A DNA stretch of 59,717 nt from an uncultured Bacteroidota bacterium. GTDB taxonomy: Bacteria; Bacteroidota; Bacteroidia; JABEUT01. Position 1 is the stretch's first letter; each line of letters begins with the position of its first letter. This document shows positions 34,435 through 43,498 of this stretch, piece after piece. The position numbers were made by a program, and so were the translations under genes. The notes under the pieces were generated by a model. That model searched no databases and was not told where the DNA came from. It saw only the letters and a list, made by a program, of their open reading frames with translations. The DNA lies in contig CAIWVW010000070.1 in NCBI GenBank assembly GCA_903916255.1, positions 1 through 59,717 on the forward strand, in the 5' to 3' direction.

Positions 34435-35136
34435 ATGCCATTAAACTGTATTATTATTGATGATGATGAGGCGTGCAGGGTTTTGCTGGAGCAATTAATT
34501 TCTCAGGTTGACAGCCTGAAGCATACCGGTTCTTTTGAAAATGGGCGACAAGCTATAAATGCTTTTAAAAACAGCGACACGCACCTTATTTTTCTGGATG
34601 TGGAAATGCCTGAAATGAGCGGGCTTGATATGTTGGCAAAACTTGAAATAAAGCCCATGGTTATCCTTACCACCTCGCATAAAGAATATGCTCTGGATAG
34701 CTATGAACATGAAATTGTAGATTATTTGGTGAAACCCATTACATTGCCCAGGTTTTTAAAAGCGGTATCGAAAGCGGAAAGGCATTTCGAGAATTTGTTT
34801 CTGGGGAATGGCGGAACTGACAGGAATTATTTCTTTATACGCAAAGATTCTGTAATTCATAAAGTGCCGGTAACCGATGTACAATGGATTGAAGCCATGG
34901 GCGATTATGTTACCGTTCATACAAAGGAAAAGAAATATATCCTGCATTCCACGCTGCGCACCATTGAAAGTAAATTACCTGCCGATAAATTTGTAAGAGT
35001 TCACCGTTCCTATATCGTTCAATTGAATAATATAAATACGGTAGAAGATACCTCCATTTATATCGGCGAAAATGCAATACCGCTCGGCGCTCTATATAAA
35101 AGTAACTTTCTTAAGAGGCTGGGAATTTTAGGCTGA
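34435..35136 (+). CDS. LytTR-family response regulator
   Basis: 233 residues. Receiver domain (1-120): IIIDDDEACRVLLEQLI, phospho-acceptor Asp55 in LIFLDVEMPEMSG, Thr/Ser in ILTTSHKEYAL and the Lys in YLVKPI. LytTR DNA-binding domain (about 135-233): FFIRKDSVIHKVPVTDVQWIEAMGDYVTVHT in pieces and VRVHRSYIVQLNNI. Such regulators bind direct-repeat promoters and usually pair with 7TM or histidine-kinase sensors. Here a hybrid kinase follows 234 bp downstream on the same strand; they could form one phosphorelay (inference). Confidence 0.93.
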   Translation: MPLNCIIIDDDEACRVLLEQLISQVDSLKHTGSFENGRQAINAFKNSDTHLIFLDVEMPEMSGLDMLAKLEIKPMVILTTSHKEYALDSYEHEIVDYLVKPITLPRFLKAVSKAERHFENLFLGNGGTDRNYFFIRKDSVIHKVPVTDVQWIEAMGDYVTVHTKEKKYILHSTLRTIESKLPADKFVRVHRSYIVQLNNINTVEDTSIYIGENAIPLGALYKSNFLKRLGILG

Positions 35137-35370
35137 AAAATTTCGATTTACTAATTACTAATTTAATTTGTCAGCTATCATTTATCTATACATGATTTAT
35201 TGCTGTTATCGCTAAATTTTCGTAACTTTACTTTATCGTTTACGCTATATAATATGTCTCTCTTTGTTTGATGAGAAAGGAATGGGAGTATAAAAGTTCG
35301 CATCCTTTCAAATTGTTCTGCAATTTCCCCTGTTTTGAGTGTGTAAAGTGTGATTTAAAGCGGATGGGCT

Positions 35371-38244
35371 ATGGGAAATATTTTAACACCGGATAGTATA
35401 AAAATTCTGCTGGTTGAAGATAGCTCAGCAGGGGTTGAATGGGTAAGAAACTGCCTTAGCCGCACAAACGGTTTTGCAGTGGAGTTGGCTATTGCCGATA
35501 GTTTGCAAAAGGCTGAAGTGCTTATTAAACAAACAACGCCACATGTTATAATTGTCGACCTTAGTATCAATGATTGCAAAGGCATTGAGGCTTTTGAAGA
35601 GATATATAAAAAAGCGCCTGCTGTTCCCGTAATTGTTCTGGCAGAAGAAGAAGACGATACCTTGGGTGTTCTCGCCGTGAAAGAAGGAGCGCAGGATTTT
35701 CTTATTAAAAGCCAGATAGAAGCCAAAGAGCTGAAACACTCCATTAAACATAGCCTGGAAAGAAACAAACTGATGCTTGCCCTTTCTGCCAAGGCCCGTG
35801 AGCTGGAGGAAAAAACAACCGACCTTCAGAAAGAAAAGCAGAAACTGGCATTGGCGCATAAAATTGCGAAAATAGGAAGTTGGGAATGGGATTTGATAAC
35901 TGGAAAAGCAAGCTGGTCCGATGAACTTTTTGAACTGCATGGAATAGAACCGGCAAAAGGGGCGTTCTCGTTTCGCGATGTGCTTTCGCATATTCATCCC
36001 GATGACCGGAACAGCGTTTGGGATGTGATTACTAAAAGCATGCAGGTATTAAAGCCTGTCAGTTTTTATTACCGTGTAATACGGAATGACGGCGAAATAC
36101 GAACATTTTATTCCATTGGCGAGGTGATTGTAAATGAAGAGGGAAAGCCTGTGAAGGTGGTAGGAACCCGGCAGGATGTTACCGAGAGAATGCAGGAAGA
36201 GGAAATGCAAAAACTAGCCATGGCAGCTACCAAATCATTTAATTCGGTAATCATAACCACAAAAAATGGTTCAATCGAATGGGTGAATGAAGGCTTTACT
36301 AACCTTACCGGTTACACGTTGGAGGAGGTTATAAATACGCATGGCGAAATATTGCGCAGAGGTGAGCATACCGGCATTTCGCAGGATACGGAATACTATA
36401 GAAAAGTTATTAAAAGGAAAAAACCGGTAGCATACGAAAGCAAAAATTATTCGAAAGACGGAAAGGAATACTGGACCATTACAACACTTACTCCTGTGCT
36501 CGACCAGAATGGGAGGGTAGGAAGGATAATAGCCATCGATTCGGATATTACCCGGAGAAAGCAAATGGAAGAGGACCTGCGCAGAGCAAACACCATTGCC
36601 GATGATTTATTGGATAAAACAAACAAAGTTATTGTGGACCTTAAACAAACCAAGAAGGAACTGGAAGAAACCATGCTGGTAAAGGAACAATTCTTAGCCA
36701 ACATGAGCCATGAAATACGTACTCCTATGAATGCTATTGTGGGGTTTACGCAACTGTTACTTAAAACAAACCCCACGGCAGAACAAAAGCAATATGTGGA
36801 TATTATTAAAACATCGGGAGCTAATTTGCTGGTAATTGTAAACGACATACTTGATTTTTCCAAATTGCGGTCCGGAAAAATAAGTTTCGAGGAAATAGAA
36901 TTTAATTTGCTTGAAACTATATCGTCGCTTACGGAACTTTTATTGCCGAAAGCGCGTGAAAAAAATATTAAACTGCTTACCAACATAGACAAAACTATTT
37001 GCGATTATGTAATAGGCGACCCCACACGCCTAAGCCAGGTATTGATGAATTTGTTAAGCAATGCCATAAAGTTTACCCATACGGGTGAAATACGAATAAC
37101 CATTGATATTGTGAGGGAAGACAGTAATGAGATTGAATTGAAGTTTTCTGTAATAGATACAGGTATAGGTATACCGGAAGATATTTTGCCAACTATTTTT
37201 GAAGCATTTACACAGGCCAGTTCTGAAACTGCCCGCAAGTTTGGCGGTACAGGTCTTGGGCTTGCTATTGTAAAACAACTGGTGGAGCAACAAGGCGGAA
37301 TTATTACAGTTAACAGCAAAATAAATACAGGCTCGGTATTTAGTTTTACGCTGGCATTTAAAAAAGGGACAGGTGAAATAAAAAGCAAAAAAAATACCGA
37401 TACCGAACTTTTAAAGATGATGCCTTCTGAAGGATTGAGAATATTGCTGGTGGAAGATAATGAGTTGAATGCACTTCTGGCCACAAAAGTATTGAATGAC
37501 TGGAACTGGAAAGTGGAGGTTGCCGTTAGCGGTTACGCTGCACTGGGAGAAATTCAGCGCTATACTTTCGATTTGGTGCTGATGGACATCCAGCTTCCGG
37601 GAATGGACGGATATGAAACTACCCGGAGGATACGCATGGAAATGCAATCTCCAGTGAAAGATATTCCCATTATAGCAATGACTGCACATGCTCTTCCGGG
37701 TGAAGAAGAAAAATGCCTGGAAGCCGGAATGGATGGATATATTTCAAAACCATTCGAGCCGGAAAGGTTGTATATGAAAATACTGACGGTTTTGCGAATG
37801 CATTCGCGATTGAATGGAAAAAACGAAGTGGGTCGGCCGATTGAAATACCGGAAATAAAAAACAGCCAACCTGCCATTACAAATAATATTGATACCGGTA
37901 AGCATACAAACCTTATATACCTGAAGGGGCTCGCCAAGGGCAGTAATTCATTTATCATTCAAATGCTGAATATATTTATCGAGCAAACACCGCCTGCGCT
38001 GGAACGTATGGAAAAGGCGCTATTGAATAAAGACTGGAAATTATTGAGGCGCGTAGTGCATAAAATAAAGCCTTCAGCCACCTTTGTCGGCCTTTCAGAA
38101 ATAATAAACGATATTCCTCTTCTGGAAGATTATGCTGCAGAAGAGATAAATTTAGATGCCATACCGGAATTAGTAGGTAAAATTAAAAAAGTTTGCACCG
38201 AGGCGATTCCTGAACTACGCGAAGAAATAGAAAAACTTAAGTGA
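35371..38244 (+). CDS. Hybrid sensor histidine kinase: REC-PAS-PAS-HisKA-HATPase-REC-Hpt
   Basis: 957 residues with no membrane segment, so cytoplasmic. N-terminal receiver (about 10-125, Asp63 in VIIVDLS), coiled coil (about 130-160), two PAS domains (about 160-275 and 285-410; the second ends with WTITTLTPVLDQNG and ITRRK), HisKA with phospho-His447 in LANMSHEIRTPMNAI, ATPase (NLLSNAIKFT, DTGIGIP, GGTGLGLAIVKQL), second receiver (about 687-810, Asp739 in LVLMDIQLPGMDGYE) and Hpt domain (about 850-957, His897 in VVHKIKPSATF). All steps of a His-Asp-His-Asp relay are in one chain. The N-terminal receiver suggests it is itself an acceptor from another kinase. Confidence 0.93.
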   Translation: MGNILTPDSIKILLVEDSSAGVEWVRNCLSRTNGFAVELAIADSLQKAEVLIKQTTPHVIIVDLSINDCKGIEAFEEIYKKAPAVPVIVLAEEEDDTLGVLAVKEGAQDFLIKSQIEAKELKHSIKHSLERNKLMLALSAKARELEEKTTDLQKEKQKLALAHKIAKIGSWEWDLITGKASWSDELFELHGIEPAKGAFSFRDVLSHIHPDDRNSVWDVITKSMQVLKPVSFYYRVIRNDGEIRTFYSIGEVIVNEEGKPVKVVGTRQDVTERMQEEEMQKLAMAATKSFNSVIITTKNGSIEWVNEGFTNLTGYTLEEVINTHGEILRRGEHTGISQDTEYYRKVIKRKKPVAYESKNYSKDGKEYWTITTLTPVLDQNGRVGRIIAIDSDITRRKQMEEDLRRANTIADDLLDKTNKVIVDLKQTKKELEETMLVKEQFLANMSHEIRTPMNAIVGFTQLLLKTNPTAEQKQYVDIIKTSGANLLVIVNDILDFSKLRSGKISFEEIEFNLLETISSLTELLLPKAREKNIKLLTNIDKTICDYVIGDPTRLSQVLMNLLSNAIKFTHTGEIRITIDIVREDSNEIELKFSVIDTGIGIPEDILPTIFEAFTQASSETARKFGGTGLGLAIVKQLVEQQGGIITVNSKINTGSVFSFTLAFKKGTGEIKSKKNTDTELLKMMPSEGLRILLVEDNELNALLATKVLNDWNWKVEVAVSGYAALGEIQRYTFDLVLMDIQLPGMDGYETTRRIRMEMQSPVKDIPIIAMTAHALPGEEEKCLEAGMDGYISKPFEPERLYMKILTVLRMHSRLNGKNEVGRPIEIPEIKNSQPAITNNIDTGKHTNLIYLKGLAKGSNSFIIQMLNIFIEQTPPALERMEKALLNKDWKLLRRVVHKIKPSATFVGLSEIINDIPLLEDYAAEEINLDAIPELVGKIKKVCTEAIPELREEIEKLK

Positions 38245-38540
38245 ACGGTTTCCGTTTTAAATGTGGAATACTTTCATTCCAAAGGCCAATGCTGATAATA
38301 CTCACAAGTAAGTTTCCAAAAATGATTTTTTGTAAGAATAAGATGTAATTTATCATTTTATTTTTCCGGCTTTTTAGCCGCTGTTTTTTAATATTCACCA
38401 AGCATTTATTACTGTTCACCGAAAATGCAGGGTGAAAAACTGCAAGCACAGTAACTTGCCTCTGAACAAAAACATAGTAGAAAGAATGTAAAAAAACTCC
38501 GGTTCAATTCTAAGTTTCGTAACCCTTAATTTTTAAAATT

Positions 38541-39500
38541 ATGAAAACACAAAGGTTAAATTTGGCAAATGCTCTGGAAAATAATTTTCCGGGGGTTCCC
38601 TCCCGAAAAGCCCTGAATACATCAAATTCAGGCAGCGTATCTATCTTCAGGCGATTGAAGTGGTTTTCGCCGCTAGTTTTTGCGGCTGCATTATATTCCT
38701 GCAATAATACCGACCAGCTTGTGCAGCAGTATAAAGATTTGCATGTGCGCGATTCATTGTTGCTGGTAAAAACACAAACCGATGATTCAACCATCAAAGG
38801 GTATGTGAACAATTTGAATGAAATACAAAGCAACCTTGACGAAATTAAAGCCAGGGAGAAGATGCTCTCGGTGCAAAGCGAAGGCGGCAATAAGAATACT
38901 GCCATTGCCGACATAAAAGCGCTGGATGCCCTTATTATTAAAAGCAATAAGGAAATAGCCGATTTGCATTCCCGCATGAAAAGGATGGGAATTAAAAACG
39001 CAGGGCTTGAAACCATGGTTGCACATATGACTGCACAGTTATCGGAAAAGGACAGTGAAATTGCTGCCTTGCAGGATAACCTTACAAAGGTCAATAAGTC
39101 ATATGCTGACGTTACCCGACAATTTAACGACACCATATCCGTGTTGCAGGTGCAAAACACGCGCATTGTAAATATGACCAATACGATGAATACGGTATAT
39201 TATGCTGTTGGTACGGTGAAAGAGCTTAAGGATAATAAGGTAATTACAAAATCGGGTGGCTTTATTGGAATTGGGAAGAGTACTGCGCTTACACCGGATA
39301 AAAATACTTCGTATTTCACCAAAACCGATTTAACGAAATTAAGCGTTATTCCGCTTAATGCAAAGTTTAAAAAATTGCTTACTACGCATCCCGCAGAGTC
39401 GTACAAAATCACAGGAGATAAAAAAGCGGACTCCCTTTTAATTACAGATGCTTCAGCTTTTTGGAGTGAAGACAAGTTTTTGGTGGTGGCTGTTAAATAA
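38541..39500 (+). CDS. Cbp1-family collagen-binding-adhesin-like protein (lipoprotein-like)
   Basis: 319 residues. A long polar N-terminus (1-36) precedes a hydrophobic stretch ending LVFAAALYSCNN, where LYSC can serve as a lipobox; the protein probably is a lipoprotein or membrane-anchored. Residues about 60-205 are helical coiled coil (LVQQYKDLHVRDSLLL; IKALDALIIKSNKEIADLHS; AQLSEKDSEIAAL). The C-terminal globular part (VYYAVGTVKELKDNKVITKSGG; FIGIGKSTALTPD; FTKTDLTKLSVIPL; KLLTTHPAESYKI; ITDASAFWSEDKFLVV) matches the Cbp1 family as I remember it from Bacteroidota annotation. Its position inside a signalling cluster is unusual. Confidence 0.72.
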   Translation: MKTQRLNLANALENNFPGVPSRKALNTSNSGSVSIFRRLKWFSPLVFAAALYSCNNTDQLVQQYKDLHVRDSLLLVKTQTDDSTIKGYVNNLNEIQSNLDEIKAREKMLSVQSEGGNKNTAIADIKALDALIIKSNKEIADLHSRMKRMGIKNAGLETMVAHMTAQLSEKDSEIAALQDNLTKVNKSYADVTRQFNDTISVLQVQNTRIVNMTNTMNTVYYAVGTVKELKDNKVITKSGGFIGIGKSTALTPDKNTSYFTKTDLTKLSVIPLNAKFKKLLTTHPAESYKITGDKKADSLLITDASAFWSEDKFLVVAVK

Positions 39501-39671
39501 AATGAGGCTCTTGCAGTTCTGACAGCCCTGACATTTAATGGGCGGGGCTGTTACTTGTTTTAAGGTTTGTACCGGAGAATAAAGCGTTTCAACCCCCATT
39601 TCGACACGTTCGCCGAAAAAAATAAAAATACGCTGCAAGCCTTTACTAACTTTACTGAAAAAGAAAGGATT

Positions 39672-40190
39672 ATGGATGCTAAAGGTGAATTTTCTGTTTT
39701 TCTGGTCGATGATGATAAGATGTTTCTTGCATCGCTGAAAAACAGTTTGCAGCAACAGTTCGGTAAAGCAGTAAGGGTTTCGGAATATGCTACCGGCGAG
39801 GAATGTATCGAACATATTGATAACACTCCCGATATAGTTATTCTGGATTACTTTCTTAACGATGAAGACCACCCCGATGCGATGGATGGGTTAAAAGTAT
39901 TGCGCGAAATAAAGTCTGCATCGAAAGATATTGTTGTAATAATGCTTTCGGGCCAGGATAAATTGCAGGTGGCTATCGATTCGATAAAAAATGGGGCCTA
40001 CGAATACATTGCAAAAAGCGAAAGCGCCTATGTACGTATTCAGAATACATTGAAAAATGCCTTGGATAATATAAAATCGGAAAGGGAGAACAACAAATTC
40101 TTTAAATGGAACATGACCCTGGCCATTGTTATTGTGTCCATCATATTAATTGATGTTATTTGGTATTACAGTTCCCATTACACCTTTTAA
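39672..40190 (+). CDS. Receiver domain protein with C-terminal membrane helix
   Basis: 172 residues from the ATG at 39672 (MDAKGEFSVFLVDDDKM). A TTG at 39567 would add 35 residues not resembling receiver domains. The receiver covers 1-125: Asp-rich FLVDDDKMF, phospho-acceptor Asp59 in IVILDYFLN, Ser in VIMLSGQDK and Lys in YIAKSESAYV. After a short helical linker a hydrophobic helix (MTLAIVIVSIILIDVIWYY, about 148-167) ends the protein, so it is a membrane-tethered, DNA-binding-free regulator with the receiver on the cytoplasmic side. This is an unusual architecture. The next gene is a second lone receiver. Confidence 0.85.
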   Translation: MDAKGEFSVFLVDDDKMFLASLKNSLQQQFGKAVRVSEYATGEECIEHIDNTPDIVILDYFLNDEDHPDAMDGLKVLREIKSASKDIVVIMLSGQDKLQVAIDSIKNGAYEYIAKSESAYVRIQNTLKNALDNIKSERENNKFFKWNMTLAIVIVSIILIDVIWYYSSHYTF

Positions 40191-40343
40191 ATCTTTGGGA
40201 TACATGTCGATAAAATGGATTTTATGACCCGCTTATTCTAAAGTTCACCAATTAGTGTCAGGCCGGAAGAATCTTTGAAGATATTGACCCGAGGGGTGGA
40301 AGAGGGGTTGTTATTTGACGTATAATTCAGTTAAAAAGGAAGC

Positions 40344-40706
40344 ATGAAAATGAAAATACTTATTGTTGATGATGAAGAAATGACCGTGGTTGCGTTGGCT
40401 AAAAAGTTGCGCGAAAAGAACCATGTGGTAATTACATCCCAAGATGGGGTGGAAGCCCTCAGGTTAATTGCCGATGAAAAAATTGACCTTGTTATAAGCG
40501 ATATTATGATGCCGTGTATCTCCGGTTTTACGTTACTCACAATGCTGAAAAATTTCTATTTCAGCAAAATCCCGCTCATCCTTATGTCGAGTTACGGCGA
40601 AAAAAGTTTTATAGATAAATCGCAAAGCCTTGGGGCGCATACTTTTATTTCAAAACCTATAGACTACGAAGAACTCTACAAAAAAATTGATGAGATTTCT
40701 GCCTGA
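40344..40706 (+). CDS. Single-domain response regulator (CheY-like)
   Basis: 120 residues, receiver only. Acidic pocket ILIVDDEEMTVVAL, phospho-acceptor Asp53 in LVISDIMMPCISGF, Ser in LILMSSYGEKS and Lys in FISKPIDYEEL. Single-receiver proteins serve as phospho-shuttles or motor regulators. It follows the membrane-tethered receiver at 39672 by 153 bp and the hybrid kinase by about 2.1 kb, all on the plus strand. Partner kinase not proven. Confidence 0.92.
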   Translation: MKMKILIVDDEEMTVVALAKKLREKNHVVITSQDGVEALRLIADEKIDLVISDIMMPCISGFTLLTMLKNFYFSKIPLILMSSYGEKSFIDKSQSLGAHTFISKPIDYEELYKKIDEISA

Positions 40707-40809
40707 AGGCTAAGTCGAAGGGTAGTATTAATTTCTATAAACGCCTTTTCATATAGCTCCGCCAAAGATGGGGTAAGTAATTCGGATATCTACAGTTATG
40801 AATTCGTTT

Positions 40810-41862
40810 TTATTTCCGACCTATTGTAAATGCTGCGCGAATCACGGTTGGCTTATCATCGCGGGCGGCGGTATAATCGGTTAGGTCGTAATCACGGCCC
40901 ATGCTGGTAATGTCAATAGTTTTAGGATGAACCTTAACAACGGTGTACCCATAATACGGGCCGGTCCAGTCTTTAGGCCCGGGGGCTCCTGCATTGCCGC
41001 AAACCACTTCATAGGTTTTGCCGCGGTGCGGGCATATCGTATCCCAGAAATGGTAGTGCGAACAGAAATAAACATCGGCATTATATTTCTCCATAGCGGC
41101 CCAGGCACTGTCTCTGTTTGCCTGTACTTCATTTAAGCCTGCTTCACCTGACATGGAGGTTGGCCATGCCGGTTTATGGGCAAAAAGAAAGATATGCCTT
41201 GCCCCATCATCATGGGCAGTTTTCAAATCTTTTTCGAGCCAGTGATAGGGGATGCGGCTTTCGCGGGCAAGGCCATCGGTGTTTATTATTATAAAATGGT
41301 CGCCGCCATAATTAAATGAGTAGGTAAGCTGGTTTTGGTTCGACATAAGGCTGTCGGTGCCCGGGCGGAACCCGGTGTAGTGAGGGCCATTATCGCCTGC
41401 AATATAATCTTTCATTTCCCTTACGAAGGTTCTTTCATCAGGGTTAGAAGCTATTTTGCCCGAACCGATTTTTTCATTGGTTTCATGGTTTCCCGGAAAT
41501 GCAATCAGTTTAACGGAAGTAGCTGCAAGCGGCGATTCTTTATAAAGTTTTATCCAAGCGCGTAATTCATTGGCAAGTTTATTGGTATCGCCATCGCAAT
41601 AACCTAAAACCAAGTCGCCATTTATAATGAGCATTCTGGGCAATGGTTTCATTTCCGAAACTTCTTTAAAGAGGCGTTTTACCTGATATTCATTAATGGT
41701 ATTCCATTCCGGATGTGCCGAATCTTCTTTAGGGGCTATGCGGTCATCACCGGTAACAACAAAGGTATAATCATCAATAACGGGGTTGCGGTTACAACCC
41801 GAAAAAGTAAGCAACGCCGTAATGCCTATAACAGGGATTAATAAAAAGGAAGATATTTTCAT
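40810..41862 (-). CDS. Calcineurin-like metallophosphoesterase, lipoprotein
   Basis: 350 residues. Lipoprotein signal MKISSFLLIPVIGITALLTFSGC with lipobox. The metal-binding motifs of the calcineurin-like fold are in order: FVVTGDDRIA (variant of D-x-H), MLIINGDLVLGYCDGD (GD), IAFPGNHETN (GNH[DE]), FLFAHKPAW (second His) and CSHYHFWDT (variant of GHxH). The first motif has Asp-Arg in place of Asp-x-His. These enzymes cleave phosphomonoesters or diesters with two metal ions in the periplasm or at the outer membrane. First gene of the minus-strand phosphate-like block at the low-coordinate end; its upstream region shares a 16-nt stretch with the direct-repeat box at 47960. Confidence 0.85.
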   Translation of the reverse strand: MKISSFLLIPVIGITALLTFSGCNRNPVIDDYTFVVTGDDRIAPKEDSAHPEWNTINEYQVKRLFKEVSEMKPLPRMLIINGDLVLGYCDGDTNKLANELRAWIKLYKESPLAATSVKLIAFPGNHETNEKIGSGKIASNPDERTFVREMKDYIAGDNGPHYTGFRPGTDSLMSNQNQLTYSFNYGGDHFIIINTDGLARESRIPYHWLEKDLKTAHDDGARHIFLFAHKPAWPTSMSGEAGLNEVQANRDSAWAAMEKYNADVYFCSHYHFWDTICPHRGKTYEVVCGNAGAPGPKDWTGPYYGYTVVKVHPKTIDITSMGRDYDLTDYTAARDDKPTVIRAAFTIGRK

Positions 41863-41885
41863 GGATGTTTTTTGTTTGTCAAAGC

Positions 41886-41901
41886 ACTAAGAATATGTTA
41901 A
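41886..41901 (-). promoter_or_regulatory. Degenerate PHO-box-like site before metallophosphoesterase gene
   Basis: Minus-strand TTAAC-ATATTC-TTAGT. The stretch GGTTAACATATTCTTA is identical to that at 47958-47973, but the second half-site is degenerate (TTAGT). The ATG at 41862 follows after 23 bp. Confidence 0.4.
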
Positions 41902-41913
41902 CCGAAAAAGAAG

Positions 41914-41950
41914 TAAAAAAACCACCCTCCATAGTCAGCAGGGTGGTTTC
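41914..41950 (-). terminator. Rho-independent terminator between metallophosphoesterase and beta-helix lipoprotein genes
   Basis: On the minus strand: AAACCACCCT, 11-nt loop, AGGGTGGTTT then a seven-T run. It terminates transcription of the upstream minus-strand gene (41970-43430) before the metallophosphoesterase gene. Confidence 0.82.
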
Positions 41951-41969
41951 TCTAATAAATTAATAATAA

Positions 41970-43430
41970 TTATTGCTGGTTGCCAACTGCAGGATTTGAA
42001 TAGGGATAACAGCCGATATCATTGCAAGGAGCGGATTCATCGGGCCTGAATCCAAGTTTTGGAATGTAAACCGATGCACATGCATTAATCGGGTAACCGG
42101 AAGGGAAGCTGGTAGTGCCTGTTCCAACACATGGTGAACCGGAATTGAGCCTGAAGTTGAAACTGTTTGGCGCTTCGTAATTATTCACGTTTAGTAAAGG
42201 AACGCTATAGTTTTCAGGTAAAGGGAAGCCAACAAACTGAGGGTTATTTTCTCCACATAATGCAGAAGCATCGGAAGCATTATACGTTCCGGAACCTGTG
42301 TTAATATAGGTGTAGCCTGTTTCGGTTGGAATAGGTGCAATGTAAGCATCCAGTTTGGTAATGTTGCCTGGGTTAGGATAGAACTGGCTGGTTACAACAA
42401 CAGAATCTCCGTAGATAAAATTATTGCTGTAATAAAGATGCAATGTGTCGGCAACAGGGCTGTAAACTACCCGGAAACCAACCCTGCAATTTACAATTAG
42501 GTTATTGTATGCTGCTCCTTCGGCGCCTTGTTCATAATCGATATCGGACCCGGTGCCTGCACTTTGATTCCTCCAACCGCAATTTACATAGGTATTGTTA
42601 TACATGCACATATTGCATTGTACGGGGTTTCCGCCTTTGTTAGATGCTTTAGAGCCATTCGTAGCTTCACCAATATATAAGTTATATGCACAATCTCCCA
42701 CTCCGCCGCTCTTTACATTGTTGCAATCGCCGCCCTGGTATCCCATCTTTTCAAATACGTTCCGCATAATATCGAAATGGCCGGTTTGAACACGCACAGC
42801 ATCATCGATACCTCCATACATTTTGCAATCCTCCATGATAAAATTCCCGTTGGTATTTTGGAAAAGTATTCCATAAGAAGTGCCGTTATCTTTGGTGCCG
42901 TTAACAGGTTCCGTTCTGTGGAAAGGAGCGCCGGTAAACCAAATTTGTGTCCATTTTAAAACGAGCAATGTACATGAAGTGTCGCACTGAATGCCCGACC
43001 ACCAGCCATTGCCGCCGTTCCAGGCAGGGTCTGATAATTCAGGTTCGGTAAGGCTGTTGTTTGCTGTTACTGCACAATCGGTCATAATTACAGGATTGGA
43101 TTGTGTGCCGAGCGATATAAAAACTCCTTTTACAACAATACAACTTGTATCGGTTACGCAAATAGTTACGCCAGGCTGAACTACAATGGTATCGCCTTTC
43201 TCTACTTCAATGTCGCCAACTACTGTATACGTATTGCCGGTAAGCAATGTGCCGCTGTAAGCTGTTGGGCTGGCACTCCCTTTTACCCCCAGGGTGAGGC
43301 TGGTGATACCATTTACAGGAGGTACATATGCCTGCGAAATGTTATGGTTTTCAATTGTCTTTTTACAGGAAGACAACGAAAGTCCTGCGACTATTGCTAT
43401 TATTCCGGTAAGTAAAAAAAGCTTTTTCAT
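41970..43430 (-). CDS. Right-handed beta-helix lipoprotein, unknown function
   Basis: 486 residues. Lipoprotein signal MKKLFLLTGIIAIVAGLSLSSC with lipobox LSSC. After a linker (to about residue 60) the chain shows stacked short-strand repeats typical of a parallel right-handed beta helix: VGDIEVEKGDTIVVQPGVTI, CIVVKGVFISLGTQSNPVIM, ILFQNTNGNFIMEDCKMYGG, DAVRVQTGHFDIMRNVFEKM, AYNNLIVNCRVGFRVVY. Such proteins bind or cleave polymers, but no lyase residue can be named. It lies 68 bp downstream of the TonB-dependent receptor gene, is followed by a terminator, and is a candidate surface partner of that receptor. Confidence 0.75.
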   Translation of the reverse strand: MKKLFLLTGIIAIVAGLSLSSCKKTIENHNISQAYVPPVNGITSLTLGVKGSASPTAYSGTLLTGNTYTVVGDIEVEKGDTIVVQPGVTICVTDTSCIVVKGVFISLGTQSNPVIMTDCAVTANNSLTEPELSDPAWNGGNGWWSGIQCDTSCTLLVLKWTQIWFTGAPFHRTEPVNGTKDNGTSYGILFQNTNGNFIMEDCKMYGGIDDAVRVQTGHFDIMRNVFEKMGYQGGDCNNVKSGGVGDCAYNLYIGEATNGSKASNKGGNPVQCNMCMYNNTYVNCGWRNQSAGTGSDIDYEQGAEGAAYNNLIVNCRVGFRVVYSPVADTLHLYYSNNFIYGDSVVVTSQFYPNPGNITKLDAYIAPIPTETGYTYINTGSGTYNASDASALCGENNPQFVGFPLPENYSVPLLNVNNYEAPNSFNFRLNSGSPCVGTGTTSFPSGYPINACASVYIPKLGFRPDESAPCNDIGCYPYSNPAVGNQQ

Positions 43431-43498
43431 GTGTTGGATATTTATGGGATTGTTTTGGTTGCGATTATTTAAAAACAGATTGGTTAGTGTTGGTATGG

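Noticed and set aside
35425-35997. 190-codon minus-strand open frame opposite the hybrid kinase
   Set aside because: Low-complexity Phe/Cys-rich shadow of the receiver and PAS coding sequence.
39522-39551. ACAGCCC ... GGGCTGT hairpin after the Cbp1-like gene
   Set aside because: Seven-bp stem with a long loop and no proper T run; too weak to call a terminator.
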